Assembly: GCA_963991145.1 (NCBI GenBank)
Contig: CAXDOZ010000019.1
Span: forward strand, 1-28,914
Source of the DNA: CAXDOZ01 sp963991145
GTDB lineage: Bacteria; Bacteroidota; Bacteroidia; Chitinophagales; JABDMM01
Direction: 5' to 3'
Length of the DNA stretch: 28,914 bases
The position numbers and the translations under genes were made by a program. Under the pieces are notes generated by a model, which worked only from the letters and a program-made list of their open reading frames with translations, searched no databases and was not told where the DNA came from. This document shows, piece by piece, positions 1 through 7,799 of the stretch (positions are counted from its first letter, which is position 1; each line of letters begins with the position of its first letter).

Positions 1-1984
1 CTTTATTGATAGCCAGTCCGTAGGCGAAACGATCATCATCCAATTCTGTATAACTTACTCCCTGAAGACCAAACTTTTGGATCATGGCTTCGACATAGCC
101 CTTGAGTGAATAAAAATCTGACTTCTTCTCAGGCACGATCCATGATTCGGCCTGGGCATTTCCAGCAAGCAGAATACTTAGCATCTCGCGCTCCTGAAAT
201 GAATCGCCATTTCGCAGGTAGGTTTTACCAAATTCGAAAAGACTCACTCCACTTTGTTGGCGGTTAAGATTATGTCTGATCACCTCAAGTCCGGTTTCCA
301 TTATAGAAGGACGCATGGTATCAAGATCGGCAGTCATGCTATTTGCAAGACGAACCATCGGGATTGACTCATTGAAAAACTTCGATTGAGTGATCGAGTT
401 TGTCATGATCTCAGTTAGTCCCAGACCAGTCAAATATCTAGAAACATTCAACCTCTCTTTATGGGTAGAATCCTGGTTGCTGTACTCCAGACTGGCAGTT
501 AGAGTCTCAGGGATTGGAATATTATCAAAACCGTAGATCCTCAACACCTCTTCAACAACATCAGCCTCTCTCTTCACATCGCTTCGATAGGTAGGGACCT
601 CAAGCTTCCAGAGTCCTTTTGATTCTTCGGCAATTTTAATTTCGAGAGCAGTTAATGATCTTCGAACTGTTTCTTTAGGGATCTCAATTCCCGCCAATTG
701 ATTTAATCTCGCTGGTCGGAAATCAACTTTAAAATCTTTGATCTCTTCAGGGTAAATATCCTGAACGGGACTCGCCAAAGTTCCTCCGGCAATCTCCTGG
801 ATCAGAAGTGCCGCTCTTTTAAGTGCTTCAATTGTAATATTAGGATCACAGCCTTTCTCGTAATGAGTTGCTGCATCTGTTCTTAAAAGGTGGCGGGTGG
901 ATGTCTTTCTAATTCCAATCGGCTCGAAGTAGGCACTTTCAAGGAATACATCAGTTGTGGATTCTGTTACTCCACTTTTCATTCCCCCAAAAACACCGGC
1001 GATACACATTCCCTCAGTCTTATTACAGATCATTAGGTCTTCTGAGCTAAGTTTTCTCTCAATCTCATCTAGTGTTGTAAACTTTGACCCTTCGGGCAGA
1101 TTTTGAACGATCACCTCTGAACCATCAATTGCAGCCTGATCAAATGCATGTAATGGCTGACCGTATTCGTGAAGCACGTAATTGGTAATGTCAACGATGT
1201 TATTGATAGGCTTTTGACCAATGGAAAGAAGTGCAGTTTTAAGCCAATCGGGCGAAGCCCCTACTTTTACACCTGAGATTGACAGACTACTATACCTTGG
1301 GCAGGCCTCCTGATTCTTAACCGAAACTGAAATAGGAGGATTGGCTTTCCCTGTTTCAAAGGATGAAAGGTCAGGGAGAACTAGTTTGTAATCTTTCGAC
1401 TCTCTAGTATTGATAGCAGCCAGCAGATCTCTCGCTACTCCGATATGAGAATTCCCATCTGATCGGTTGGGAGTAAGTCCGATCTCAAAGATGTAATCAG
1501 ACTTTATTCCGAAGTAATCTGCAGCATTAATTCCTACCTGTGCATTGGAGTCAAGCACCATGATTCCATCATGGTCTGTTCCCATTCCGATCTCATCCTC
1601 AGCACAGATCATTCCATGACTTTCCTGTCCACGAAGTTTCGCCTTCTTGATCTTAAATGGCTCGCCATCCTCAGGATACAGCATTGAGCCAACCGTGGCT
1701 ACAACGACCTTTTGTCCCTCAGTCACATTGGAAGCACCGCAAACAATTTGCACTTGCTCTCCAGCACCAAGATCCACCTTAGTGACCTTCAGCCTGTCGG
1801 CATCGGGATGTTGCCAGGTTTCAAGAATTTGACCAACCACAATTCCTCTCAAGCCCCCTGGAATAGCGTCTCTCTCCTCAAACTTCTCAACTTCAAGTCC
1901 GGTGCTTGTTAAGATCTCTGCGACCTCTGCAGGATCAAGTTCAAGAGGTAGGTATTTCTTCAGCCAGTTATAGGATATAATCAT
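1..1984 (-). CDS. pheT: Phenylalanine--tRNA ligase beta subunit, 3'-truncated by the window edge
   Basis: PheT pairs with PheS to charge tRNA-Phe in the cytoplasm and carries the editing site. I translated the minus strand from the ATG at 1982-1984 and it stays open for about 661 codons to base 2. The N-terminus reads MIISYNWLKKYLPLEL, typical of the family. It is followed by an EMAP-like tRNA-binding domain (about residues 40-150, with HPDADRLKV and CGASNV), then B3/B4 editing-domain sequence (GLTPNRSDGNSHIGVARD, HAFDQAAIDG) and B5-like sequence (PARLNQLAGIEIP). Bacterial PheT is usually about 800 residues, so roughly 130-150 C-terminal residues, including the FDX-ACB anticodon-binding domain, lie outside the window. 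pheS is not in the window. The identification is secure and the stop is not seen. Confidence 0.95.
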   Translation of the reverse strand, partial: MIISYNWLKKYLPLELDPAEVAEILTSTGLEVEKFEERDAIPGGLRGIVVGQILETWQHPDADRLKVTKVDLGAGEQVQIVCGASNVTEGQKVVVATVGSMLYPEDGEPFKIKKAKLRGQESHGMICAEDEIGMGTDHDGIMVLDSNAQVGINAADYFGIKSDYIFEIGLTPNRSDGNSHIGVARDLLAAINTRESKDYKLVLPDLSSFETGKANPPISVSVKNQEACPRYSSLSISGVKVGASPDWLKTALLSIGQKPINNIVDITNYVLHEYGQPLHAFDQAAIDGSEVIVQNLPEGSKFTTLDEIERKLSSEDLMICNKTEGMCIAGVFGGMKSGVTESTTDVFLESAYFEPIGIRKTSTRHLLRTDAATHYEKGCDPNITIEALKRAALLIQEIAGGTLASPVQDIYPEEIKDFKVDFRPARLNQLAGIEIPKETVRRSLTALEIKIAEESKGLWKLEVPTYRSDVKREADVVEEVLRIYGFDNIPIPETLTASLEYSNQDSTHKERLNVSRYLTGLGLTEIMTNSITQSKFFNESIPMVRLANSMTADLDTMRPSIMETGLEVIRHNLNRQQSGVSLFEFGKTYLRNGDSFQEREMLSILLAGNAQAESWIVPEKKSDFYSLKGYVEAMIQKFGLQGVSYTELDDDRFAYGLAINK

Positions 1985-2002
1985 GCTTCAATTATTGGCC
2001 CG

Positions 2003-2010
2003 TAAAAGTA
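2003..2010 (-). promoter_or_regulatory. Possible -7 promoter element of pheT
   Basis: The minus strand reads TACTTTTA, a 7/8 match to the Bacteroidota -7 consensus TAnnTTTG, ending 19 bases before the pheT ATG. No convincing -33 TTG is seen, so this is weak. Confidence 0.25.
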
Positions 2011-2071
2011 GTGCAATTCAGCATTGAAGCCTATTTGCAGATGCAAATTGAGACGCCCAATTTATTGTTCC

Positions 2072-2130
2072 ATAGCTTACACTTACTAATTGCAACTTTC
2101 ACAGCATTGCCTAATCGTTAATTTCAAGGC
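2072..2130 (+). promoter_or_regulatory. Upstream region of the T9SS thioredoxin gene, sharing two motifs with the second tlpA-like gene
   Basis: ATAGCTTACACT at 2072-2083 is identical to 6205-6216 upstream of the other TlpA-like gene. TTAATTTCAAGGC at 2118-2130 closely matches TAATTTTCAAGGC at 6263-6275. The second motif ends 17 bases before this start codon and 15 bases before the other. A TTG lies at 2107-2109. The region is probably promoter and leader, but the exact role is inference. Confidence 0.4.
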
Positions 2131-2147
2131 ACCAAAAATCGAATTTT

Positions 2148-3581
2148 ATGTTAAAGAAGTTTACCCTCATTGCCTTTGTGGCATTGTCCTTCCTGGGGTT
2201 GAAGGCGCAGCTAGCACAAGATTTTACCATTACAGATACGGATGGTAATTCGCATAACCTCTACAATTACCTTAATGATAATAAGATTGTGATCCTTGAT
2301 TTCTGGGCTACCTGGTGCGGTCCATGTCTAAGTTCCGTTCCCGGACTTGAAGAGATCTGGGAGAATCATGGTCCTGAAGGTGATCAAACATATATTGTCA
2401 TCTCCTTAGAGTTTGATGCTCAAACCAATAATGAGCTTGCTACCATACAGCAACATGGAATGACCAATATTGTGGCAATAGATGATCCAACCGGATACAG
2501 GTCAATCGCGAACTCATTCAGCTACGGAGGTAGTATTCCTTATTTCGTTGTCATCTGCCCTGATAAAACCTGGCAGGATAGAACTGGCGGAATTGGAACA
2601 AATGCTTCATTTCTTACGAATCTAGGTAGCGGTTGTGGAGTTACATCCAGCATTGTAAATGATGGAAAGATCAAGGACGTTCAATCTCCGGGTGAGTATA
2701 TCTGTCCTGGTGATGTACTTGTTCCAATGGTTACTGTACAAAATATTGGTACATCTACACTTACTTCATTGAATATTGAGACATTCCTTGATAATGTTAG
2801 TCAGGGTACAAAGCAGTGGACAGGAAATCTTGCCCAATTTGCTACTCAACCATTCCCTCTTGACCCGATCACCGGCATTTCTCATGCGAATCATAACCTT
2901 CGCTTTGTTGCTTCCGATCCAAATGGTGGCCAGGATGATAACAGTCTGAATAATGAAAAGGAGCGCAACCTGATTCCAGCTATGAAAGCAGGAAATACTG
3001 CCACACTGACTCTTACTCCAGACGATTATGGATCTGAGATCGGATGGTCTTTGAAAAATGGAATGGGTCAGACCGTGCAGAGCGTTTCTCCTGGCACATA
3101 TCAGGATAATGACAACACACCTAAAGTGGTTGACTTCCAATTAAATCCTGAAGAGTGCTACTCATTTGAAATCACTGATACCTATGGCGATGGTCTTCTA
3201 TCGGGCGGTTATCAAATTGAAAGTAACGGATCAGTTATCGTAACGGGAACTCCATATGGGTCAAGTCAACTTTCAAAATTCCACACGATCGATCAAACTA
3301 CTTCTGTTGAGGATGTATTCGAACTTTCAAGTCTGAATGTACTTCCAAACCCAGCCAGAGATTTTGCTGAGGTTAACTTTAGCCTTGTTGCTAATGAAGA
3401 GACTACAGTTTCTCTGATTGACATTACTGGAAAAGTCATCTCTGTAGTGGAGCTTGGAAATCTTGCTTCAGGAATGCATCATCACCAATTTGACCTTAGC
3501 GAAGTTGCTAATGGCTCATACTTTATTGAAGTGAAGGCAGGTGGTGAAAGAATGACAAAGCAATTACTGGTAGTAGAGTAG
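2148..3581 (+). CDS. Secreted TlpA/thioredoxin-like protein with T9SS C-terminal sorting domain
   Basis: This 477-residue protein combines a signal peptide (about 1-20, ending LGLKA-Q) and a TlpA/AhpC-like thioredoxin fold (about 24-160). The redox motif WCGPC is at 56-60 within FWATWCGPC, and a likely cis-proline lies in SIPYF (P131). The middle is beta-rich, with a CARDB-like stretch around 185-260 and a DTYGDG motif at 344-349 of the kind common in Bacteroidota secreted proteins. Residues about 386-477 form a type A T9SS sorting domain (VLPNPARD, ending in KQLLVVE). The expected path is Sec export followed by T9SS secretion, with the C-terminal domain cleaved. It would then act as an extracellular or surface thiol-disulfide oxidoreductase with an unknown substrate. 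It sits divergently from pheT and convergently with an Omp28-like lipoprotein, separated from it by a bidirectional terminator. Domain calls are firm and the physiological role is inference. Confidence 0.88.
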   Translation: MLKKFTLIAFVALSFLGLKAQLAQDFTITDTDGNSHNLYNYLNDNKIVILDFWATWCGPCLSSVPGLEEIWENHGPEGDQTYIVISLEFDAQTNNELATIQQHGMTNIVAIDDPTGYRSIANSFSYGGSIPYFVVICPDKTWQDRTGGIGTNASFLTNLGSGCGVTSSIVNDGKIKDVQSPGEYICPGDVLVPMVTVQNIGTSTLTSLNIETFLDNVSQGTKQWTGNLAQFATQPFPLDPITGISHANHNLRFVASDPNGGQDDNSLNNEKERNLIPAMKAGNTATLTLTPDDYGSEIGWSLKNGMGQTVQSVSPGTYQDNDNTPKVVDFQLNPEECYSFEITDTYGDGLLSGGYQIESNGSVIVTGTPYGSSQLSKFHTIDQTTSVEDVFELSSLNVLPNPARDFAEVNFSLVANEETTVSLIDITGKVISVVELGNLASGMHHHQFDLSEVANGSYFIEVKAGGERMTKQLLVVE

Positions 3582-3603
3582 ATCTATGATCTTAATAAAA
3601 TGC

Positions 3604-3626
3604 AAAAGGGGCCAATGGCCCCTTTT
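3604..3626. terminator. Bidirectional rho-independent terminator
   Basis: AAAAGGGGCC (3604-3613), loop AAT, GGCCCCTTTT (3617-3626) form a perfect 10-bp stem. A T-run follows on the + strand (3623-3628) and an A-run precedes it, so it can serve both the gene ending at 3581 (+) and the one ending at 3647 (-). Confidence 0.88.
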
Positions 3627-3646
3627 TTCGTATCTGTACAAGCTTA

Positions 3647-4516
3647 CTATTGGATCTTAACCTTAGTGGCTTGAAGTATCGTTGTTGAAGTTCCACCTTC
3701 TCCAACCCAGGCTCCAATACTCACATTAGACTCATCGTATTCACCACTGATCGGAACAAGAAATTCTTTGATGATCACTCTTCCTCCTTCTAGATTTTCA
3801 GTTAGGGCGACTCCACTTGCCGGAGTGATATATTCTCTAATCACGTGCTGATGAATGTAAGGTGAATCGATCGTAGATCCATTCAATTGAGCAGATTGTA
3901 AATTGTCTTCCATGATCCAAAGACCGTAGCGATTATCAACTGATTGTGCCTCTGTATAAACCAACTCCATTCTTAGAACAGTTTCTCTTGCGACATCATC
4001 AAATGTGGAAGAAAGAGTAATGTTTACTGGAGCATCCTCTTGAAGTCTGTCATTCACATAACCAGTCCATTTACCCAATAAGTAACATTTGATCACCTCA
4101 CCAGGGAAGAGATGGCGATCTATCAGAGCCGAAGGCTTCGCTGGAGGGCTAAAGATGTTTGCGATATCATTTGCAGCCTGAGATCTTAAATCCTGATTTC
4201 CCGGATAAGGGAATGCAAGAAAATCGCTGTGCAGAGCAACTGCAATGATCTGGTCAGGGTTTTGTGTTTCCAGGGTTTTTGTAAGACTGTGGCCCTGAGG
4301 GCAATTTGTACATCTAACTCCTGTAAAATCCTCAAGAAGTACCTTTTTCATTTGAGGGCTTGGGATGCTAGAGGTTACATAAGTTGTATCGAGAAGTACA
4401 TCTCCATCACAATCCTTCAGGCAAATATCAGGTCCAACTTCTTCGCATGAAGGCAGAAGAAGAAGAAATCCAAATACTAAAAGAATAAAACCGGCCGCGT
4501 TCAAAAATCTTCCCAT
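3647..4516 (-). CDS. Omp28-related outer-membrane lipoprotein with CxxC motif
   Basis: This 289-residue protein starts with a lipoprotein signal peptide. A hydrophobic stretch is followed by the lipobox LLPSC, with the lipidated cysteine at C24. The mature part opens with a short cysteine-bearing linker (C32, C36). It continues with KKVLLEDFTGVRCTNCPQGH around 57-76, the hallmark start of the Omp28 family's thioredoxin-like domain, with CTNC at 69-72. Omp28 was first described as a surface protein in Porphyromonas, and family members have no firmly established reaction. The start codon lies 2 bases downstream of the stop of the DUF6029-like gene, so the two are almost certainly one operon and may be translationally coupled. 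A surface lipoprotein partner of that barrel, or a thiol-redox factor, are both plausible roles. Confidence 0.82.
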   Translation of the reverse strand: MGRFLNAAGFILLVFGFLLLLPSCEEVGPDICLKDCDGDVLLDTTYVTSSIPSPQMKKVLLEDFTGVRCTNCPQGHSLTKTLETQNPDQIIAVALHSDFLAFPYPGNQDLRSQAANDIANIFSPPAKPSALIDRHLFPGEVIKCYLLGKWTGYVNDRLQEDAPVNITLSSTFDDVARETVLRMELVYTEAQSVDNRYGLWIMEDNLQSAQLNGSTIDSPYIHQHVIREYITPASGVALTENLEGGRVIIKEFLVPISGEYDESNVSIGAWVGEGGTSTTILQATKVKIQ

Positions 4517-4518
4517 AA

Positions 4519-6132
4519 TTAAAAGTTTGTTAGCATTTGAAATCTCACTCCGTTGAAGGCTGGCTCAAATCGGCAAACCCCTCCGGTACATACAATTCCC
4601 TCTACCTGCTTCACATAACTTAAAGTGAATCGGTGAGACTTGTGAGTTAAAGACGTAAAAACTGAGTAATAGTGTTGGTTCTTACTAGAAGGATTTTCGC
4701 TGTTTGGCTTAAAGTTCCACATATCCGACACTGAGAACGTCCATTTTGGAGCAATTGTTAATTCAACCAAACCATAAAGCCATTGGCCGAAATCTTTCTT
4801 TACATTTTGGTATTGGAACTCAAACCTGATAGACTTCTTACGAGTGATGTTGTAAGTAAAGTGGAAGAAGGGCGTATAAGCAAGCACCTTTTCTTTTCCT
4901 GCCGGCTTGTCTTCGTAAAAGGTTTGGTTGTAATTGATGAACTGAAATCCAACTAAGGTTTTAAACTTCCTGCTCTTTTTATTCTCATAATCGACATACA
5001 ACTCAGTAAAGAAATGATCATCAAAATCATTGTCCCAGATCTCTGAGTAGCTAAAGTGCATTGTATGTCCTTTCTTAGGAGTAAAGGTTATATCTAATGC
5101 TCCTGCAGTTTCCTCATATTCCTGAGTTGCTGCATTATATCGAGATGTAAGCCTTAAAGAGTTTTGTCTTGCAGTTGGAGGAATGAAGTTCATTAATCCC
5201 TGAAGCAGAACAGGGTTCTCATTCGGACTTGTTCTAAGTGAAAACTTGTCGGTTCTTTTTAGTGCAAGAGTAATCCCTAGTCCTTTTTGAGCATAGGTGA
5301 AAGTGGTGTAAGCAACGTAACCTGGATTATCTTCCAGAGTACTTCCATCTTCTCCTACAATTGCCTCACTTGTCTTATAAGCTCCTTCCATCATCCATGA
5401 AAAGTTCTTATAGTTCAATGTGTTCCAGGCGTGAAAAACATAGGTATTGTATTTAGGAATGAATCGATCCTCCTCCGGGTAAGATTCGATTGTACTTACA
5501 ATCAAAGCCATTGATGCTTCATCAAGAGTTCTATTCAACACTGCTCCACCTGGTATTAGAGTGACCTTCCCTGCCTTTACCAATCCATCAATACTTGCTC
5601 CAATGACCATTGGCTTATAAAGTGATAGCCTATTCTTAATTACCCCGGCAAAGCCTGAAATTCTCAGATTATCTGTGATATCGTATTCAGTCAAAACCCC
5701 AAATGTGGCATTATCAATTCCCAAAGCTCTTTCCTCGTATGATCTATATGAAATACCATTTCCAAACTGATGGTAGAAGTAACCACCGGTAATCTTCAGT
5801 TTGTTAAAGGATTTTCTCACATACCAGTATCCTATACCCTGAGCATTGTAGGCTTCCTGTGGATTGAAGACATTTGAATTGAGGAAAATGTCAAGTCGGA
5901 TACCCGCGTCGAAATTCCAATCTGGATTGTTGTAGTTGACCATCAACCAACTCGCAACAGCAGTCTTCTGCTTGTCGTATTGGGGTGGGATCTGATCTTT
6001 AGAAGAGAAGATACTTGTATCTCTAATGAAGAAATCAGCATTAACCTGTAAGTCTCCTGAAATGTATCCCTGTCCGCTTGCGGTGATAAATACTCCAAGG
6101 ATCAGCCCGAGGAGCAAATGTGCCTTTCTCAT
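4519..6132 (-). CDS. DUF6029-like outer-membrane beta-barrel protein
   Basis: This 537-residue protein has a signal peptide (about 1-20, ending ITASG-QG). The rest is rich in alternating polar and aromatic strands typical of an outer-membrane barrel. It closes with GVRFQMLTNF, and a terminal phenylalanine is the usual signature for insertion of barrels by the BAM machinery. The N-terminal SGDLQVNADFFIRD and the early GGYFYHQFGNGISYRSYEE stretch resemble the Bacteroidota family DUF6029, which I name from memory rather than from a search. It is the first gene of a two-gene operon with the Omp28-like lipoprotein (2-base gap). A TAACTTTG promoter element lies 27 bases upstream. No substrate can be read from the sequence. 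It could be a channel or an assembly factor for the lipoprotein. Confidence 0.72.
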   Translation of the reverse strand: MRKAHLLLGLILGVFITASGQGYISGDLQVNADFFIRDTSIFSSKDQIPPQYDKQKTAVASWLMVNYNNPDWNFDAGIRLDIFLNSNVFNPQEAYNAQGIGYWYVRKSFNKLKITGGYFYHQFGNGISYRSYEERALGIDNATFGVLTEYDITDNLRISGFAGVIKNRLSLYKPMVIGASIDGLVKAGKVTLIPGGAVLNRTLDEASMALIVSTIESYPEEDRFIPKYNTYVFHAWNTLNYKNFSWMMEGAYKTSEAIVGEDGSTLEDNPGYVAYTTFTYAQKGLGITLALKRTDKFSLRTSPNENPVLLQGLMNFIPPTARQNSLRLTSRYNAATQEYEETAGALDITFTPKKGHTMHFSYSEIWDNDFDDHFFTELYVDYENKKSRKFKTLVGFQFINYNQTFYEDKPAGKEKVLAYTPFFHFTYNITRKKSIRFEFQYQNVKKDFGQWLYGLVELTIAPKWTFSVSDMWNFKPNSENPSSKNQHYYSVFTSLTHKSHRFTLSYVKQVEGIVCTGGVCRFEPAFNGVRFQMLTNF

Positions 6133-6158
6133 AAATTGTTAAGAGGGGGTTAAGCCGC

Positions 6159-6166
6159 CAAAGTTA
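6159..6166 (-). promoter_or_regulatory. -7 promoter element for the DUF6029-Omp28 operon
   Basis: The minus strand reads TAACTTTG, a perfect match to TAnnTTTG, ending 26 bases before the ATG at 6132. A TTTG lies 12 bases further upstream, closer than the usual -33 spacing. Confidence 0.5.
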
Positions 6167-6204
6167 TCCTCCTTGGTTCAAATGCCCAACAATAGCAATA
6201 GCAA

Positions 6205-6275
6205 ATAGCTTACACTAATGAATTAAAACCGAGTATCTCTTTTCCCCTTGGCACGATGGTTGTAATTTTCAAGGC
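6205..6275 (+). promoter_or_regulatory. Upstream region of the small tlpA-like gene, sharing motifs with the region at 2072-2130
   Basis: It contains ATAGCTTACACT at 6205-6216 and TAATTTTCAAGGC at 6263-6275. TAATTTTC is a 7/8 match to the -7 consensus TAnnTTTG, and a TTG lies at 6248-6250. Both motifs recur before the thioredoxin gene at 2148. Confidence 0.4.
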
Positions 6276-6290
6276 TAAACGAAAATTAGA

Positions 6291-6809
6291 ATGAAATCAT
6301 TAAGCACAATAATCTTAGTCTTCATTGCAGGTCTAAGTCTTAATGCTCAATCTGGAGCAAAATCAATGTTCACCGATAAGAAACTCCCCAGTGTTGAAAT
6401 CACTGATCTTAATGGTGAAAAGGTAGATGTATCAACTTTTGGAGAGAATGGGAAAATCACGGTTCTGAACTTTTGGGCAACCTGGTGTTCTCCCTGTAAG
6501 CTTGAATTATCCAACATTGATAAGGATTATGAATATTGGCAGGACAATTATAATATGGAACTTGTAGCTATTTCTATTGATGATAGCCGAAATGCTCAGA
6601 AGGTTAAAACAGAAGTAGAAGGGAATGGATGGGATTATATCGTTTTGTTGGATGCTAATCAGGATCTTAAGAGATCTCTTAATTTCCAGCAGGTTCCTTA
6701 CACTGTTTTAGTAGATGAGGATGGTCAGATCGTCTATACCCATATTGGATATAATCAGGGAGATGAATATTTACTAGAAGACAAGCTGATTGAGCTCAAT
6801 GAGAACTAA
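6291..6809 (+). CDS. TlpA-family thiol-disulfide oxidoreductase (periplasmic thioredoxin-like)
   Basis: This 172-residue protein has a signal peptide (about 1-19, SLNA-Q) followed by a single thioredoxin-like domain of the TlpA/ResA type. The active site is WCSPC at 65-69 in LNFWATWCSPCK, and a likely cis-proline lies in QQVPYTVLVD near residue 137. The protein ends after the domain, with no sorting domain or membrane anchor, so it should be soluble in the periplasm. TlpA/ResA relatives reduce disulfides in exported proteins such as apocytochromes, but no cytochrome c maturation gene is present here. It is divergent from the DUF6029-Omp28 operon and convergent with a small T9SS cargo gene. 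Its upstream sequence resembles that of the thioredoxin-T9SS gene, suggesting shared regulation or ancestry. Confidence 0.88.
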   Translation: MKSLSTIILVFIAGLSLNAQSGAKSMFTDKKLPSVEITDLNGEKVDVSTFGENGKITVLNFWATWCSPCKLELSNIDKDYEYWQDNYNMELVAISIDDSRNAQKVKTEVEGNGWDYIVLLDANQDLKRSLNFQQVPYTVLVDEDGQIVYTHIGYNQGDEYLLEDKLIELNEN

Positions 6810-6830
6810 GAGCCAAATCAATGATAAAGA

Positions 6831-6859
6831 AAAAGCCCATCCAGATTGGATGGGCTTTT
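6831..6859. terminator. Bidirectional rho-independent terminator
   Basis: A perfect 13-bp stem, AAAAGCCCATCCA (6831-6843) with TGGATGGGCTTTT (6847-6859) and loop GAT, is followed by a T-run (6856-6862). It lies between the convergent genes ending at 6809 (+) and 6882 (-). Confidence 0.9.
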
Positions 6860-6881
6860 TTTATGACTGTGGCTTAATGAA

Positions 6882-7601
6882 TTATTGCTTCATCAAGCGC
6901 TTAGTGTATAATTTGGAGTTGGCCTCATCAGCAACAGTTACTGTGTAAAGACCCTGGCTAAGCTCAGAAACATCGTATTGAGCTTTATTGGAGATCATCT
7001 CGCTTCTAACCAATGCACCATTTAGATCGTAAATGCTAAGTTGAAGTTCTGAACTAGTTGACTCAAGGTCAATGAATACTGAGTTAGTTGTAGGATTTGG
7101 ATGCACAAGAAATAATCCCTCATCTCCAAAGATCACTTCCATTCCTGTCGCTTTACAGGTAGAAGTATCTACTGTAACCTGAGAAACATAAGTTCCGATG
7201 ATTTCAGTACTTGGGTCACCCTGGATCCACATTTTTACTCTTAGAACTCCAGTTCCTGGAACACAGCTAGGGATCACCTGGCCTTTCATGGTAGAGCTAT
7301 CTCTGTCAGCAAGATCATACATGCTATTAGGTAGAACAGATATATCTATACATGTATACTTATCACAAAACTGAGTTTCCCATGCAGAAGGTGCAGTTAT
7401 TGATACAACTTCCCACATAACATTAGTGTCCATGCCACTGATATTAGTTAAATATGCAGGCATCTCTACTATATCAAATGAAGTAGTCACCTGGTCAGTA
7501 TTAGTGGAAGTGTCTGGGTTAAGAGAAAGGCTTTGACCAAATGCGCTCATCGAGCACAAGATCATTCCGGCTACGGCTAAAAAGAGTTTAAAGTTTTTCA
7601 T
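6882..7601 (-). CDS. Small secreted protein with T9SS C-terminal sorting domain, function unknown
   Basis: This 239-residue protein has a signal peptide (about 1-22, MSAFG-Q) and a short mature domain of about 135 residues that I do not recognise. A type A T9SS sorting domain follows (about 163-239: FLVHPNPTTNSVF, YDLNGALVRSE, LSQGLYTVTV, ending KRLMKQ). The mature part has four cysteines, in FCDKYTC, PSCVPG and STCKAT, which could form two disulfides once outside the cytoplasm. Its neighbours encode thioredoxin-like proteins. A perfect TAACTTTG promoter element lies about 20 bases upstream, and the gene is divergent from the large Omp28-T9SS gene. It is probably cell-surface or secreted. The lack of any recognisable enzyme motif leaves adhesin, inhibitor or structural roles open. 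Confidence 0.8.
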   Translation of the reverse strand: MKNFKLFLAVAGMILCSMSAFGQSLSLNPDTSTNTDQVTTSFDIVEMPAYLTNISGMDTNVMWEVVSITAPSAWETQFCDKYTCIDISVLPNSMYDLADRDSSTMKGQVIPSCVPGTGVLRVKMWIQGDPSTEIIGTYVSQVTVDTSTCKATGMEVIFGDEGLFLVHPNPTTNSVFIDLESTSSELQLSIYDLNGALVRSEMISNKAQYDVSELSQGLYTVTVADEANSKLYTKRLMKQ

Positions 7602-7620
7602 AATTAAGATTGTATAGCTT

Positions 7621-7628
7621 CAAAGTTA
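7621..7628 (-). promoter_or_regulatory. -7 promoter element of the small T9SS cargo gene
   Basis: The minus strand reads TAACTTTG, a perfect TAnnTTTG match, ending 19 bases before the ATG at 7601. A 6-bp inverted repeat, CTAAGC-AGAA-GCTTAG (7630-7645), lies just upstream of it and could be an operator. Confidence 0.5.
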
Positions 7629-7660
7629 AGCTAAGCAGAAGCTTAGTTCACATTTTGATA

Positions 7661-7718
7661 TCGAAAATAGGTCGTTAAGCCGATAATTGACCTGAAATTG
7701 ACCTTACTAGTCGAAAAT
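7661..7718. repeat. Cluster of short repeats in the divergent intergenic region (possible operator)
   Basis: AATTGACCT occurs at 7685-7693 and again at 7696-7704, an 11-base period. An inverted AGGTC lies at 7669-7673. TCGAAAAT occurs at 7661-7668 and at 7711-7718. Spacing of about one helical turn and the position between two divergent genes suit a regulator-binding site, but no regulator can be named. Confidence 0.4.
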
Positions 7719-7729
7719 TAAGTGGGGGC

Positions 7730-7737
7730 TAACTTTA
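7730..7737 (+). promoter_or_regulatory. Possible -7 element of the Omp28-T9SS gene
   Basis: TAACTTTA is a 7/8 match to TAnnTTTG, about 62 bases before the chosen ATG at 7800. No well-spaced -33 TTG is seen. Confidence 0.25.
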
Positions 7738-7799
7738 ATGTGATATCCTTATTGTTAAATTTAAAAGCTATTCACCGACAAACTCTAATAAATCAAGTT

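Noticed and set aside
1985..2147. Possible riboswitch or attenuator in the pheT/thioredoxin intergenic region
   Set aside because: No strong hairpin with T-run, no Phe-rich leader peptide and no recognisable riboswitch core was seen. The region is AT-rich, with only promoter-like motifs.
2766..3140. 124-residue open frame on the minus strand within the thioredoxin-T9SS gene
   Set aside because: It is antisense to a well-supported coding region, has no recognisable domain, and its composition looks like a reverse-frame shadow.
7722..7799. GTG start at 7722 for the Omp28-T9SS protein
   Set aside because: It would bury the signal peptide behind 26 residues. The ATG at 7800 gives a standard signal peptide.
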